From Paradesertivirga sp036399495 (lineage in GTDB: Bacteria; Bacteroidota; Bacteroidia; Sphingobacteriales; Sphingobacteriaceae): DNA of 14,381 nucleotides. Position numbers and translations under genes: made by a program. Shown here piece after piece: positions 1-6,003 of this stretch; the first letter of the stretch is position 1, and the number at the start of each line of letters is the position of its first letter. Under the pieces are notes generated by a model. It had not been told where the DNA came from, did no database searches, and worked only from the letters and a program-made list of their open reading frames with translations. The stretch is from positions 1 to 14,381 of the forward strand of contig DASWMZ010000183.1 of NCBI GenBank assembly GCA_036399495.1, written 5' to 3'.

Positions 1-84
1 AGATAGTGCTCCTCTGCCAGTGTTAACCTTTCCACAAAATTCAAAGCTTATTAACAAAAGAAAAAGAAGCAAAAAGAAAATCTT
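1..84 (-). CDS. Possible N-terminal fragment of an exported protein, cut by window edge
   Basis: Read on the minus strand, bases 84 to 1 are open and encode a strongly hydrophobic stretch beginning KIFFLLLFLLLIS, followed by a polar segment containing a cysteine (FEFCGKV). This resembles a signal peptide or membrane anchor of a protein continuing beyond the left edge. The cysteine context is not a classic lipobox. No ATG lies in this frame: the natural-looking ATG at 89-87 is one base out of phase and would join if one extra A were present (GTAAG versus GTAAAG). A TTG at 72-70 is the only in-frame alternative I see. The fragment is too short to identify, and the coding call rests only on composition and the open frame. 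Confidence 0.25.
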
Positions 85-102
85 ACCATAATAATAACCT
101 GA

Positions 103-118
103 TTTGTGTTATTACAAA
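103..118. promoter_or_regulatory. Short inverted repeat in the divergent gap
   Basis: TTTGT and ACAAA face each other across 6 bases, between the putative minus-strand gene and the hydrolase gene. The site could be an operator or half of a divergent promoter. The arms are only 5 bases long, so chance is quite possible. Confidence 0.15.
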
Positions 119-177
119 CCTAAAGGGCTATGAGGGCGACGGAATATCTGAAAAGCAAATAATGTTATTGATCTTAA

Positions 178-192
178 GAAGGAGATTACATG
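178..192 (+). promoter_or_regulatory. Strong Shine-Dalgarno and out-of-frame ATG
   Basis: GAAGGAG followed 5 bases later by ATG (190-192) is the best ribosome-binding site in the window. The ATG frame runs only 43 codons and overlaps the hydrolase frame that starts at TTG 200. Removing one T from the ATATTTG stretch at 196-202 would join this ATG to the hydrolase. The site therefore decides whether the hydrolase gene is frameshifted at its start. Confidence 0.55.
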
Positions 193-199
193 ATTATAT

Positions 200-1315
200 T
201 TGAGCTATCAATTTGCTTATATAATGATTGCGCTCTTAATTCTTCTACTGCTTATAATATCCATTTATTTTTTCTTGCATCAAGCCCAATTCGGGAAAAT
301 TTCTTCCGGGAAACGGCTTGAAAAACTCAGGCGATCGCCAAACTATAGAAACGGCAAATTTCAAAACTTAACCCCTACACGAGATTTAACCGAAGGGACA
401 ACAATGTTCCAGGTGCTGAGAGAATACCTTTTCGATAAAAATGAAAACGTTCGGCCCTTAGTAAGTTTACCTTCAGTAAAAAATGATCTGCATACTTTAA
501 ATCCCTCGGATGATGTACTCGTATGGTTTGGTCATTCATCCTATTTTATTCAGATTGATGGAAAAAAAATTCTGGTAGATCCGATATTCAGCGGGCGCTC
601 TTCGCCTTTAAAGTTTACAACAAAAAGCTTTAAAGGCAGTGATAGCTACACCGCCGATGATATTCCTGAAATTGATTATTTGTTCCTATCACATGACCAT
701 TGGGATCATTTGGATTATGAAACGGTTACCAAATTAAGACCAAAAGTAAAGCGGGTTATAACCGGCTTGGGTGTGGGCTCTCATCTGGAACGTTGGGGAT
801 ATTCGAATGAAATTATTTCGGAGTATGATTGGAATGAAGAAACGGATCTGGACAATGGCTTCAAAGTGAACACAACCCCGGCGAGACATTTTTCAGGCCG
901 CGGACTTAAGCGAAACCAAGTTCTTTGGATGTCGTTTGTTTTAACTACACCATGTATGAAAATTTACATCGGCGGGGATTCCGGCTACGACACCCACTTT
1001 AAAGCCATTGGCGATATTCATGGCCCGATTGATCTTGCAATTTTGGAATGTGGCCAATACAATAAAAACTGGAAATATATCCATATGATGCCTGAAGAGG
1101 TGGTTCAGGCTGCCACAGATTTAAAAGCGAAAGCCCTATTGCCGGTACATTGGTCAAAGTTTGCCCTTGCTCAACATGACTGGGATGAACCTATCACGCG
1201 AGTAATAAAGGAAGCAGGGAAAATTAATCTGCCCGTTTATCACCCGATGATTGGAGACATCTTGAAGCTAAAAGAACTCAAAGCCTGCGATACCTGGTGG
1301 ACGACACTGCGGTAA
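200..1315 (+). CDS. Membrane-anchored MBL-fold hydrolase, NAPE-PLD/UlaG-like
   Basis: This is a metallo-beta-lactamase-fold hydrolase of the broad NAPE-PLD/UlaG-like group. The metal-binding motif is SHDHWDHLD with His165, His167, Asp169 and His170. Further candidate ligands are His230 (ARHFSGRG), Asp260 (GGDSGY) and His317 (PVHWSKF), so the active site looks complete. Residues ~9-26 form one hydrophobic helix, suggesting an N-terminal anchor. The domain begins near residue 106 (VWFGHSS), and the total of 371 residues is usual for this type. The substrate cannot be read from sequence; bacterial relatives are often annotated as lipid or lactone hydrolases. The start is uncertain: the in-frame TTG at 200 has no well-spaced Shine-Dalgarno site, whereas AAGGAG at 179-184 is ideally placed for an ATG at 190 in another frame. 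ATG 224 is an alternative but would trim the helix. The gene appears monocistronic. Confidence 0.85.
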   Translation: MSYQFAYIMIALLILLLLIISIYFFLHQAQFGKISSGKRLEKLRRSPNYRNGKFQNLTPTRDLTEGTTMFQVLREYLFDKNENVRPLVSLPSVKNDLHTLNPSDDVLVWFGHSSYFIQIDGKKILVDPIFSGRSSPLKFTTKSFKGSDSYTADDIPEIDYLFLSHDHWDHLDYETVTKLRPKVKRVITGLGVGSHLERWGYSNEIISEYDWNEETDLDNGFKVNTTPARHFSGRGLKRNQVLWMSFVLTTPCMKIYIGGDSGYDTHFKAIGDIHGPIDLAILECGQYNKNWKYIHMMPEEVVQAATDLKAKALLPVHWSKFALAQHDWDEPITRVIKEAGKINLPVYHPMIGDILKLKELKACDTWWTTLR

Positions 1316-1439
1316 TTACCTGTCGCTTTAGTTAACTACCTGTATTCTTTTTGATCAATTTTTAGCTTGATATTTAAGATTGTAGTTTAAACTGAACACT
1401 TTTTTTAAGCAAATATCTATTCACACCATTTTGAAAGAC

Positions 1440-1455
1440 TGGCACAAATTTGGTA
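1440..1455 (+). promoter_or_regulatory. Candidate sigma-54 promoter upstream of a small ORF/RNA
   Basis: TGGCACAAATTTGGTA matches the sigma-54 consensus (TGGCAC, then TTGC-like) perfectly at the -24 box. The -12 box reads TGGT, keeping the G but losing the C. The GG-to-G spacing is correct. The predicted start is near 1466, directly at the ATG of the 39-codon frame. The imperfect -12 box keeps confidence low. Confidence 0.3.
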
Positions 1456-1466
1456 TATGTTTTAAT

Positions 1467-1586
1467 ATGGAAAAGACAACTCAACTTAGCAGCACCGATA
1501 AATTCTTCAAGGCAATTCTTTTAAACGACCTAAAAAATTTTAAAACAAAACAGCCCAAAACACATGCTTTAATCAAGGTCTCTTAA
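1467..1586 (+). CDS. Possible 39-residue small protein
   Basis: An open frame beginning ATG GAA AAG runs 39 codons to a TAA, giving a lysine-rich, soluble-looking peptide (begins MEKTTQLSSTDKFFKA, ends HALIKVS). It has no Shine-Dalgarno site. If the sigma-54-like promoter is real, the mRNA would start almost at the ATG, making it leaderless. A terminator follows 29 bases after the stop, so the region looks like a self-contained unit. It may instead be a small RNA of roughly 175 bases with an incidental frame. I recognise no family. Confidence 0.3.
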   Translation: MEKTTQLSSTDKFFKAILLNDLKNFKTKQPKTHALIKVS

Positions 1587-1614
1587 TCGCGACCCGACCC
1601 TATATCTACCTATG

Positions 1615-1640
1615 AAAGAGCTTTATCTAAGCTCTTTTTT
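1615..1640 (+). terminator. Rho-independent terminator
   Basis: AAAGAGCTT pairs perfectly with AAGCTCTTT over a 5-base loop (TATCT) and runs into a T tract. The 9-base stem plus T run is a textbook intrinsic terminator on the plus strand. It closes the small unit at 1467-1586, or possibly read-through from the hydrolase gene. Confidence 0.75.
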
Positions 1641-1777
1641 GTTTATTAAGCTTTTGATTTACCTGAAATTTACAATTATCATTGTCTAAAATTACTTAAG
1701 TTTGCTTCCTGATAGTAAAAGAACCCTTTTTTTAAAAACTACGTAGAAGTACTGTTTTCCTCCGAGAAGGTTTACAT

Positions 1778-2395
1778 ATGAGTAAAACTACCTCCAAAAG
1801 CGTAAATATATTTCTTGCCTTGGAAAAGAAAGTCATTGACGGCTACTTTAATCCGCATGATACTTCCCCTATTTATAAGCGCCAACTCAGTCTTAAATTT
1901 GAAAACTACATCAGTCAGTCTATAAAAAACTGTAAACGTCACGATCCAATATTTTTTAAGCTCAATACTCACAACAAAATGGACGAGCAATATGCAGATC
2001 CGGTTATGTATGCGATAAGGGGGCATTTTAAAGAAAAACTGGTTTCGGAATTAAAAGCTTTTAAGCGATTTAAGCAGCGTAATTATGGAACACTTGGAGC
2101 AAGTTTAGTGATAGTTTCTGTATTAAATCTATTGCTTCCGGTAGTAATGTCAAAAGAAACTGCTGCTCAAACCGGTACAGCGCACTTTCTGGATGTTTTT
2201 GGATTCATCATTTTTTATCATCCACTTACAGAATTACTATTCAACTGGAATCCTTTTCTCAAAAGAATCAATCTGATTAATAAATTAATTTCCGGGGAAG
2301 CGATTATAGTTAGTGGAGACAGATCTGGACTAGAAGCTGTAGATCAAAGCTTTGAAGAGTATGAAAGCGTAGAAGATCCCGGATTTAGTTTCTAA
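1778..2395 (+). CDS. Unrecognised protein with two membrane segments
   Basis: A 205-residue protein of no family I can name. Residues 1-100 are polar and basic, with probable helices (EKKVIDGYF; ENYISQSIKNCKRHD; GHFKEKLVSELKAFKRFKQRN). Two hydrophobic segments follow: about 104-124 (GTLGASLVIVSVLNLLLPVV) and about 138-156 (FLDVFGFIIFYHPLTELLF). The tail from ~165 is soluble and ends in an acidic stretch (EEYESVEDPGFSF). The layout suggests an inner-membrane protein with both ends in the cytoplasm, joined by a short loop. The start is well supported: AGAAGG lies 8 bases before the ATG. It stands alone, convergent with the next minus-strand gene across a repeat-bearing gap, so context gives no function. 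Confidence 0.75.
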   Translation: MSKTTSKSVNIFLALEKKVIDGYFNPHDTSPIYKRQLSLKFENYISQSIKNCKRHDPIFFKLNTHNKMDEQYADPVMYAIRGHFKEKLVSELKAFKRFKQRNYGTLGASLVIVSVLNLLLPVVMSKETAAQTGTAHFLDVFGFIIFYHPLTELLFNWNPFLKRINLINKLISGEAIIVSGDRSGLEAVDQSFEEYESVEDPGFSF

Positions 2396-2504
2396 TAAGT
2401 GCTACTATTAACCTGAGTTTCTACATCTTCCTGCCTGATGCATTCGGCGTTTGGACTTCCGTAACAAAGAACCACTTAAGCAACCGAAGGGCGAGCGGTA
2501 GCCT

Positions 2505-2534
2505 GAAGAAAATGCGGCCGAGCATCTTTTCTTC
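2505..2534. repeat. Long imperfect hairpin, possible terminator of converging genes
   Basis: GAAGAAAA TGC pairs with GCA (2-base bulge) TTTTCTTC around a 6-base loop (GGCCGA). This gives an 8-base plus a 3-base stem. Its position between two convergent genes fits a transcription stop or a mobile repeat unit. Confidence 0.5.
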
Positions 2535-2580
2535 TTGATTTATTTATGGGTATATGTTGTTTTGATTGGAATAAATGAGA

Positions 2581-2623
2581 TCGCTTCGCTGAGTATTGAT
2601 AACTTTTCATCAAGGGAAGTTAC
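2581..2623 (+). repeat. Dispersed repeat copy A with hairpin
   Basis: TCGCTTCGCT followed by (G/A)AGTAT and CTTTTCATCAAGG is shared with 14191-14230 in the same orientation, with a 2-3 base indel and a few substitutions. Each copy holds its own hairpin, here TAACTTTTC facing GGGAAGTTA at 2600-2622. Changes in one arm are partly matched in the other: TAACTT/AAGTTA here versus CTACTT/AAGTAG in copy B. That pattern suggests selection for the fold. Confidence 0.55.
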
Positions 2624-2784
2624 TAGGCAACGCCACCAATGCGAGCGACGAAAGCATCCTCATGCACAAACTTCCTAAGTGATTCCTAGCAGCGCAGTAT
2701 AGTTATATCTAATGCGAATTAGAGGTATTGTTAGTTTCCAGATATATATCAGAAATGCTTATATCGATGCAAAACTACAAGGAA

Positions 2785-4251
2785 TTAAGCAACTTCAGTT
2801 TGGGCGCCGCTCGGATCAAAGCCGTGAATAGGCGCAACTTTACTCACACCCTTTTCTTTTACCAGATCATTAAATTTATTCGAAACGAAAATTCGAGTAG
2901 GAGAACTCTCTGTTTCATAGGATTTATATTCCTGCTTACGGGTAGCAATTAATGTGTCAAAAACAAATTCCTTCCCATTTCCGCCTGATAAAATTTCCTC
3001 TTCGGTAAGATAAAATATATCAGATGCCTTTTCAATCCACTTACTTTTTTCGAAGCGGCTGCCAAAGGCTGTATACAAAGTGCGGTACATTCCAAATACC
3101 CGGCTACGTTCCAATTTGAACAACTCCCGGTTGATAAGTGCTTTGTTTAAAACAGCGATTTTAGCCATTATTTTTTCACTTTGAGACGCGGGTAAATCTG
3201 CGATATGTTTTTCAAGTGCTTTTTTTGCAAATTCCTGAGTTTGAGAAGTGGCACGTATTTCTGAGATCTGTGCACGCAGACAGTCCCTTAAATAATTATA
3301 GAATACAAAAGGTTCCGAACGCATGGTTTGGGTTTCCAGCTTCAATTCGCCTGTCGTTTTATCGCCGTACTTATCAATAAAGAGCATGACTTTTAAGTGA
3401 AAATCATGAAATCGAGTCTTAACCTGTTGATGAATGTCTTGAGGAATGCGGTTAATTAGGTGCTTTAAATCTGGCTGGTAAGAAGCTTCTATCGCCAGGC
3501 GATGTAACTGCCTGGCAGGCAGCATACTGGCAACCGATTCTTCTTCTGTTAAAAATTTATTTACGAATTCTTCAGGATTTTTTAAACCTGCCTTTCTCAG
3601 TTTATTAACGATATCGCCACAGGTAATCCAGATATATAAATCATTTACAACCGGCGTAGTCCACAAATGCAATACCTCGTTGTCTAACTTTCCTTTCTCA
3701 TTTTTGAGCTCCTGAATACTCATTTTGCTAAAATCCTTCAGATAAAAATCGGAGCAGCAGTGTTGCATTTTAGCCAGGAATTTTACCGTTTTAGATTTAA
3801 GAGACATGAAGTTAATCAGCAAAAGCGGGAAGTCGACACACTTGGCTCCTAAAAAAAGGAATTTTTTCTTCCATGTAAGTTCTTCATCCTGAAAGTTTAG
3901 CGGATCGCTCAGGCCCATCATTTGTTTCAAGCCAACCTGTGTGTCGTTTAACGATTGAAATAGATGTAAACCCCGATACCAGCTATTTAAGTTATAATAA
4001 ATACGTCCCTTTATTAATCCGACTAAGTTTTGAAAAATATCTTCATTTTTCAGTATTACTTTATCTGATAGGGAGAGTGTTTTAACAGTCTGGCGATAAA
4101 TTGAAGCGTAAATCCTTTTAGTAAAATGAAAAGTCAGGGGGGTGGTAACTCCGCTGCATACTTTTTGAATATTCGAGTTATCGTATACAATTACATCGGG
4201 AATATTTGCAGCGGAAATTGATGACTGATCTTCGGATTGATAAATTACCAT
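2785..4251 (-). CDS. PEP-synthase/rifampicin-phosphotransferase-like central domain, standing alone
   Basis: The N-terminal third resembles the central region of PEP-synthase-like dikinases and rifampicin phosphotransferases. Visible motifs, numbered from the upstream TTG at 4272, are YDNSNIQKVCSGVTTPLTF (30-48), the NEDIFQNLVGLIKGRIYYNL region (76-95) with SWYR after it, and QMMG (117-120). Full-length enzymes have an N-terminal ATP-grasp domain, this domain, and a C-terminal swivelling phosphohistidine domain. Neither end domain is present: the protein begins just before the central domain and stops near where the His domain would begin (ending GFDPSGAQTEVA). Phosphotransfer therefore seems impossible without partners. 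The frame is open over 488 codons, which argues against long-standing decay. I prefer ATG 4251 to the upstream TTG; no Shine-Dalgarno site is evident. No remnant of the missing domains is visible on either side. Confidence 0.7.
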   Translation of the reverse strand: MVIYQSEDQSSISAANIPDVIVYDNSNIQKVCSGVTTPLTFHFTKRIYASIYRQTVKTLSLSDKVILKNEDIFQNLVGLIKGRIYYNLNSWYRGLHLFQSLNDTQVGLKQMMGLSDPLNFQDEELTWKKKFLFLGAKCVDFPLLLINFMSLKSKTVKFLAKMQHCCSDFYLKDFSKMSIQELKNEKGKLDNEVLHLWTTPVVNDLYIWITCGDIVNKLRKAGLKNPEEFVNKFLTEEESVASMLPARQLHRLAIEASYQPDLKHLINRIPQDIHQQVKTRFHDFHLKVMLFIDKYGDKTTGELKLETQTMRSEPFVFYNYLRDCLRAQISEIRATSQTQEFAKKALEKHIADLPASQSEKIMAKIAVLNKALINRELFKLERSRVFGMYRTLYTAFGSRFEKSKWIEKASDIFYLTEEEILSGGNGKEFVFDTLIATRKQEYKSYETESSPTRIFVSNKFNDLVKEKGVSKVAPIHGFDPSGAQTEVA

Positions 4252-4367
4252 TAAAGGATAAAATTTAAACAATAAAACTTAGCAATTTGAAAGCGAGATC
4301 GATACAGTCTTGTTCGCAATTATGGGTGTTTAGGTTTCAAAAACTTTAATATATCGCAATAACGACT

Positions 4368-4380
4368 AACGATGTACGTT
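4368..4380. promoter_or_regulatory. Small palindrome in divergent promoter region
   Basis: AACG-ATGTA-CGTT lies between the divergent PEP-synthase-like and DUF218 genes. It could be an operator, but the 4-base arms make this weak. Confidence 0.15.
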
Positions 4381-4424
4381 GCAACACCTTTTTGAACAGC
4401 AAAGACAGTTATTGCAGATAATGA

Positions 4425-4440
4425 TGGCACTCATTCTGCC
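4425..4440 (+). promoter_or_regulatory. Candidate sigma-54 promoter for the DUF218 gene
   Basis: TGGCACTCATTCTGCC has a perfect -24 box (TGGCAC) and the invariant GC of the -12 box, with GG and GC exactly 12 bases apart. The predicted start near 4451 leaves a ~34-base leader before the ATG at 4485. Using sigma-54 would imply control by an enhancer-binding activator, which is not encoded in this window. Confidence 0.4.
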
Positions 4441-4484
4441 CCAGGAATGCTAATTTATTCCCATCTTACCGTATAATTGCGCTC

Positions 4485-5228
4485 ATGTTTTTTATCCTTT
4501 CAAAACTCCTTGTCAACTTCATTTATCCATTTACATGGGTGCTGATATTACTTCTTTTATCTTTATTGCTGAAAAATCCGACGGTCAAAAAACGTTGCTT
4601 AATAACAGGCCTAAGCATTCTTATTTTTTTCAGCACTCCATTTTTTCTGACTGTTTTTGCCAGGATGTGGGATATTGACAAGGAAGCCGCAAATAAAAAA
4701 TATAGTTGTGCCATTGTTTTAGGCGGCTTCGTGAGCGCAGACCAAAACGAAAAAGGCTATTTTAACGGAGCATCTGACCGGTTTATACAGGCCGTTGCAA
4801 TGAAAAATACTGGTAGGGCAAAATACCTGCTGTTCAGCGGGGGTAACGCCGACTTAAATCCTGGTGATTTTAGAGAAACCGTTTGGCTATCGGATCAAAT
4901 CGGCATGTTTAACATTCCTGATAGCAGTGTACTTATTGAGAAAAACGCTCGAAATACTTTTGAAAACGTAAAATATAGCAAGCAGCTTCTGCATGACAAG
5001 AAACTGAAACCGCCTTATCTGCTAATAACCTCTGCATTTCATATGCGACGATCCCTGCTTACCTTTAATAAATTGGGCTTACAGGTTGAGCCGCATTCTT
5101 GTAACTATATAGCTGGGAACGAGGAAATAGATCTTGGTTCTTTTGTTCCAAGTGTTGATAATTTAAATACATGGAACTCATATATTAAGGAGGTTGTGGG
5201 CTACATTGTTTATTACTTCAAAAGCTAA
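4485..5228 (+). CDS. YdcF/ElyC-like DUF218 membrane protein
   Basis: This 247-residue protein has two N-terminal membrane helices (about 8-29 and 38-59) followed by a soluble DUF218 domain. Family marks are CAIVLGG (75-81), LFSGGNADLNPGDFRE, the ENARNTFENV-type motif (here EKNARNTFENVKYS), and LITSAFHMRRSLLTF. The order matches E. coli ElyC (YcbC) and its relatives. ElyC and SanA affect cell-envelope and peptidoglycan integrity, although the biochemical reaction of the family is not settled. The soluble domain probably faces the periplasm. A sigma-54-like site lies upstream. Its TAA overlaps the stop codon of the opposite-strand GLPGLI gene by 4 bases, so the two transcripts converge with no spacer. 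Confidence 0.85.
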   Translation: MFFILSKLLVNFIYPFTWVLILLLLSLLLKNPTVKKRCLITGLSILIFFSTPFFLTVFARMWDIDKEAANKKYSCAIVLGGFVSADQNEKGYFNGASDRFIQAVAMKNTGRAKYLLFSGGNADLNPGDFRETVWLSDQIGMFNIPDSSVLIEKNARNTFENVKYSKQLLHDKKLKPPYLLITSAFHMRRSLLTFNKLGLQVEPHSCNYIAGNEEIDLGSFVPSVDNLNTWNSYIKEVVGYIVYYFKS

Positions 5229-5998
5229 AGGAAATAATACTTCACCGCATTTTTCAAGAATGGCCCCCACTGTTTAATCAAACCTTCTAAAGTGGCATTT
5301 AACGCTTTTGGCGTCATAGCTTTACCCTTCACCGGAGGAATAAGTGGTTTCTCCAAAGGCTTGTCAGTTACAGATGTGGCAAACCACGTTACATTATCAT
5401 GCGGCATTGCTACGCCCAAAATCATTCCGGGTAAACCGGTAAAGATCTCGGGGCCACTAGAAACCGGAATTTGATCTGTATAGTAAGCTACAACATATAC
5501 CGAGTCCATTACCATAGCATTTGCACGGCGACAAGAATACCCGGCAATCTCACGGTTTTCATCAGTAATTTTCCACTTAATGTTTCTGGTGCTATCCTTC
5601 AAAAGATAAGCTTCTTCAAATATCTTTTTTTGAATGGTACTGGTTTGAGAAGTTAGATCATTATAAACAGTATTGAATTGATTAGCCAGCGGATGCCATG
5701 CCATAAAGTCCGATCCCTCCTGGATTGCTGCCCCTGGGGTAAAAAGTGTTTTATCCGTTGAGAAATATAATGTGCTTTTTGAGACTTTGAATTGAGGCTG
5801 AGTTTTTTTATACTCCTCATAGGCCTGAGCCATAAAAGCTTCATTTTCTTTGTTGATACCCTTTTTTATTAAAGCGAACATGTTGACCCGCTTCTCGAAT
5901 TCAATCACACCATTTGCTGGAAACCTGGCAAATTGAGCCTTAACAGATGTGCAAAAAGATAATAGTAAACCCAGAGTAAATAATTTAAATATTTTCAT
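5225..5998 (-). CDS. GLPGLI family secreted protein
   Basis: This 257-residue protein has a signal peptide (MKIFKLFTLGLLLSFCTSVKA, cleavage near 21/22). The family signature is GPEIFTGLPGMIL, with GLPGMI at residues 188-193, a one-residue variant of the name-giving motif. The upstream GYSCRRA with Cys156 is also typical. GLPGLI proteins are confined to Bacteroidetes, are exported, and are often encoded beside an outer-membrane beta-barrel protein; their function is unknown. Here the gene begins 5 bases after the stop of such a barrel gene, so the two are almost certainly co-transcribed. Its 3' end overlaps the convergent DUF218 gene by 4 bases. Confidence 0.9.
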   Translation of the reverse strand: MKIFKLFTLGLLLSFCTSVKAQFARFPANGVIEFEKRVNMFALIKKGINKENEAFMAQAYEEYKKTQPQFKVSKSTLYFSTDKTLFTPGAAIQEGSDFMAWHPLANQFNTVYNDLTSQTSTIQKKIFEEAYLLKDSTRNIKWKITDENREIAGYSCRRANAMVMDSVYVVAYYTDQIPVSSGPEIFTGLPGMILGVAMPHDNVTWFATSVTDKPLEKPLIPPVKGKAMTPKALNATLEGLIKQWGPFLKNAVKYYFL

Positions 5999-6003
5999 GA
6001 TAA

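Larger units (their letters stand above)
1316..1777. other. 462-base gap holding a small transcription unit
   Basis: The first ~120 bases after the hydrolase stop are AT-rich with no clear hairpin. A sigma-54-like promoter, a 39-codon open frame and a rho-independent terminator then follow in order (1440-1640). The last ~135 bases are the leader of the next gene, ending in an AGAAGG ribosome-binding site just before the ATG at 1778. No known RNA family is recognised. Confidence 0.5.
2396..2784. other. 389-base convergent gap made of dispersed-repeat sequence
   Basis: This gap between two converging genes holds two hairpins (2505-2534 and 2600-2622) and a segment (2581-2623) that recurs beside the RAYT/IS110 cluster at 14191-14230. 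The plus-strand open frames here are short and unsupported. From memory, the segment around 2480-2540 (ending in GCGGCCGAGCATC) resembles intergenic repeats common in Pedobacter-like genomes; that memory is unverified here. Confidence 0.5.

Noticed and set aside
190..321. 43-codon frame from the strong Shine-Dalgarno ATG as a separate small gene
   Set aside because: Its peptide looks like out-of-frame hydrolase DNA. A frameshift at the hydrolase start or a decoy site explains it better.
2728..2952. Plus-strand open frame over the 3' end of the PEP-synthase-like gene
   Set aside because: It lies mostly antisense to a clearly coding frame, with no start signals or family resemblance.
3246..3261. 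TGGCAC match as a further sigma-54 promoter
   Set aside because: It lies inside a coding region and lacks the -12 GC at the required spacing.
4252..4484. Remnants of an ATP-grasp (PPDK_N) domain upstream of the PEP-synthase-like gene
   Set aside because: Reading the minus strand in all frames shows several stops and no recognisable domain motifs, so no remnant is claimed.
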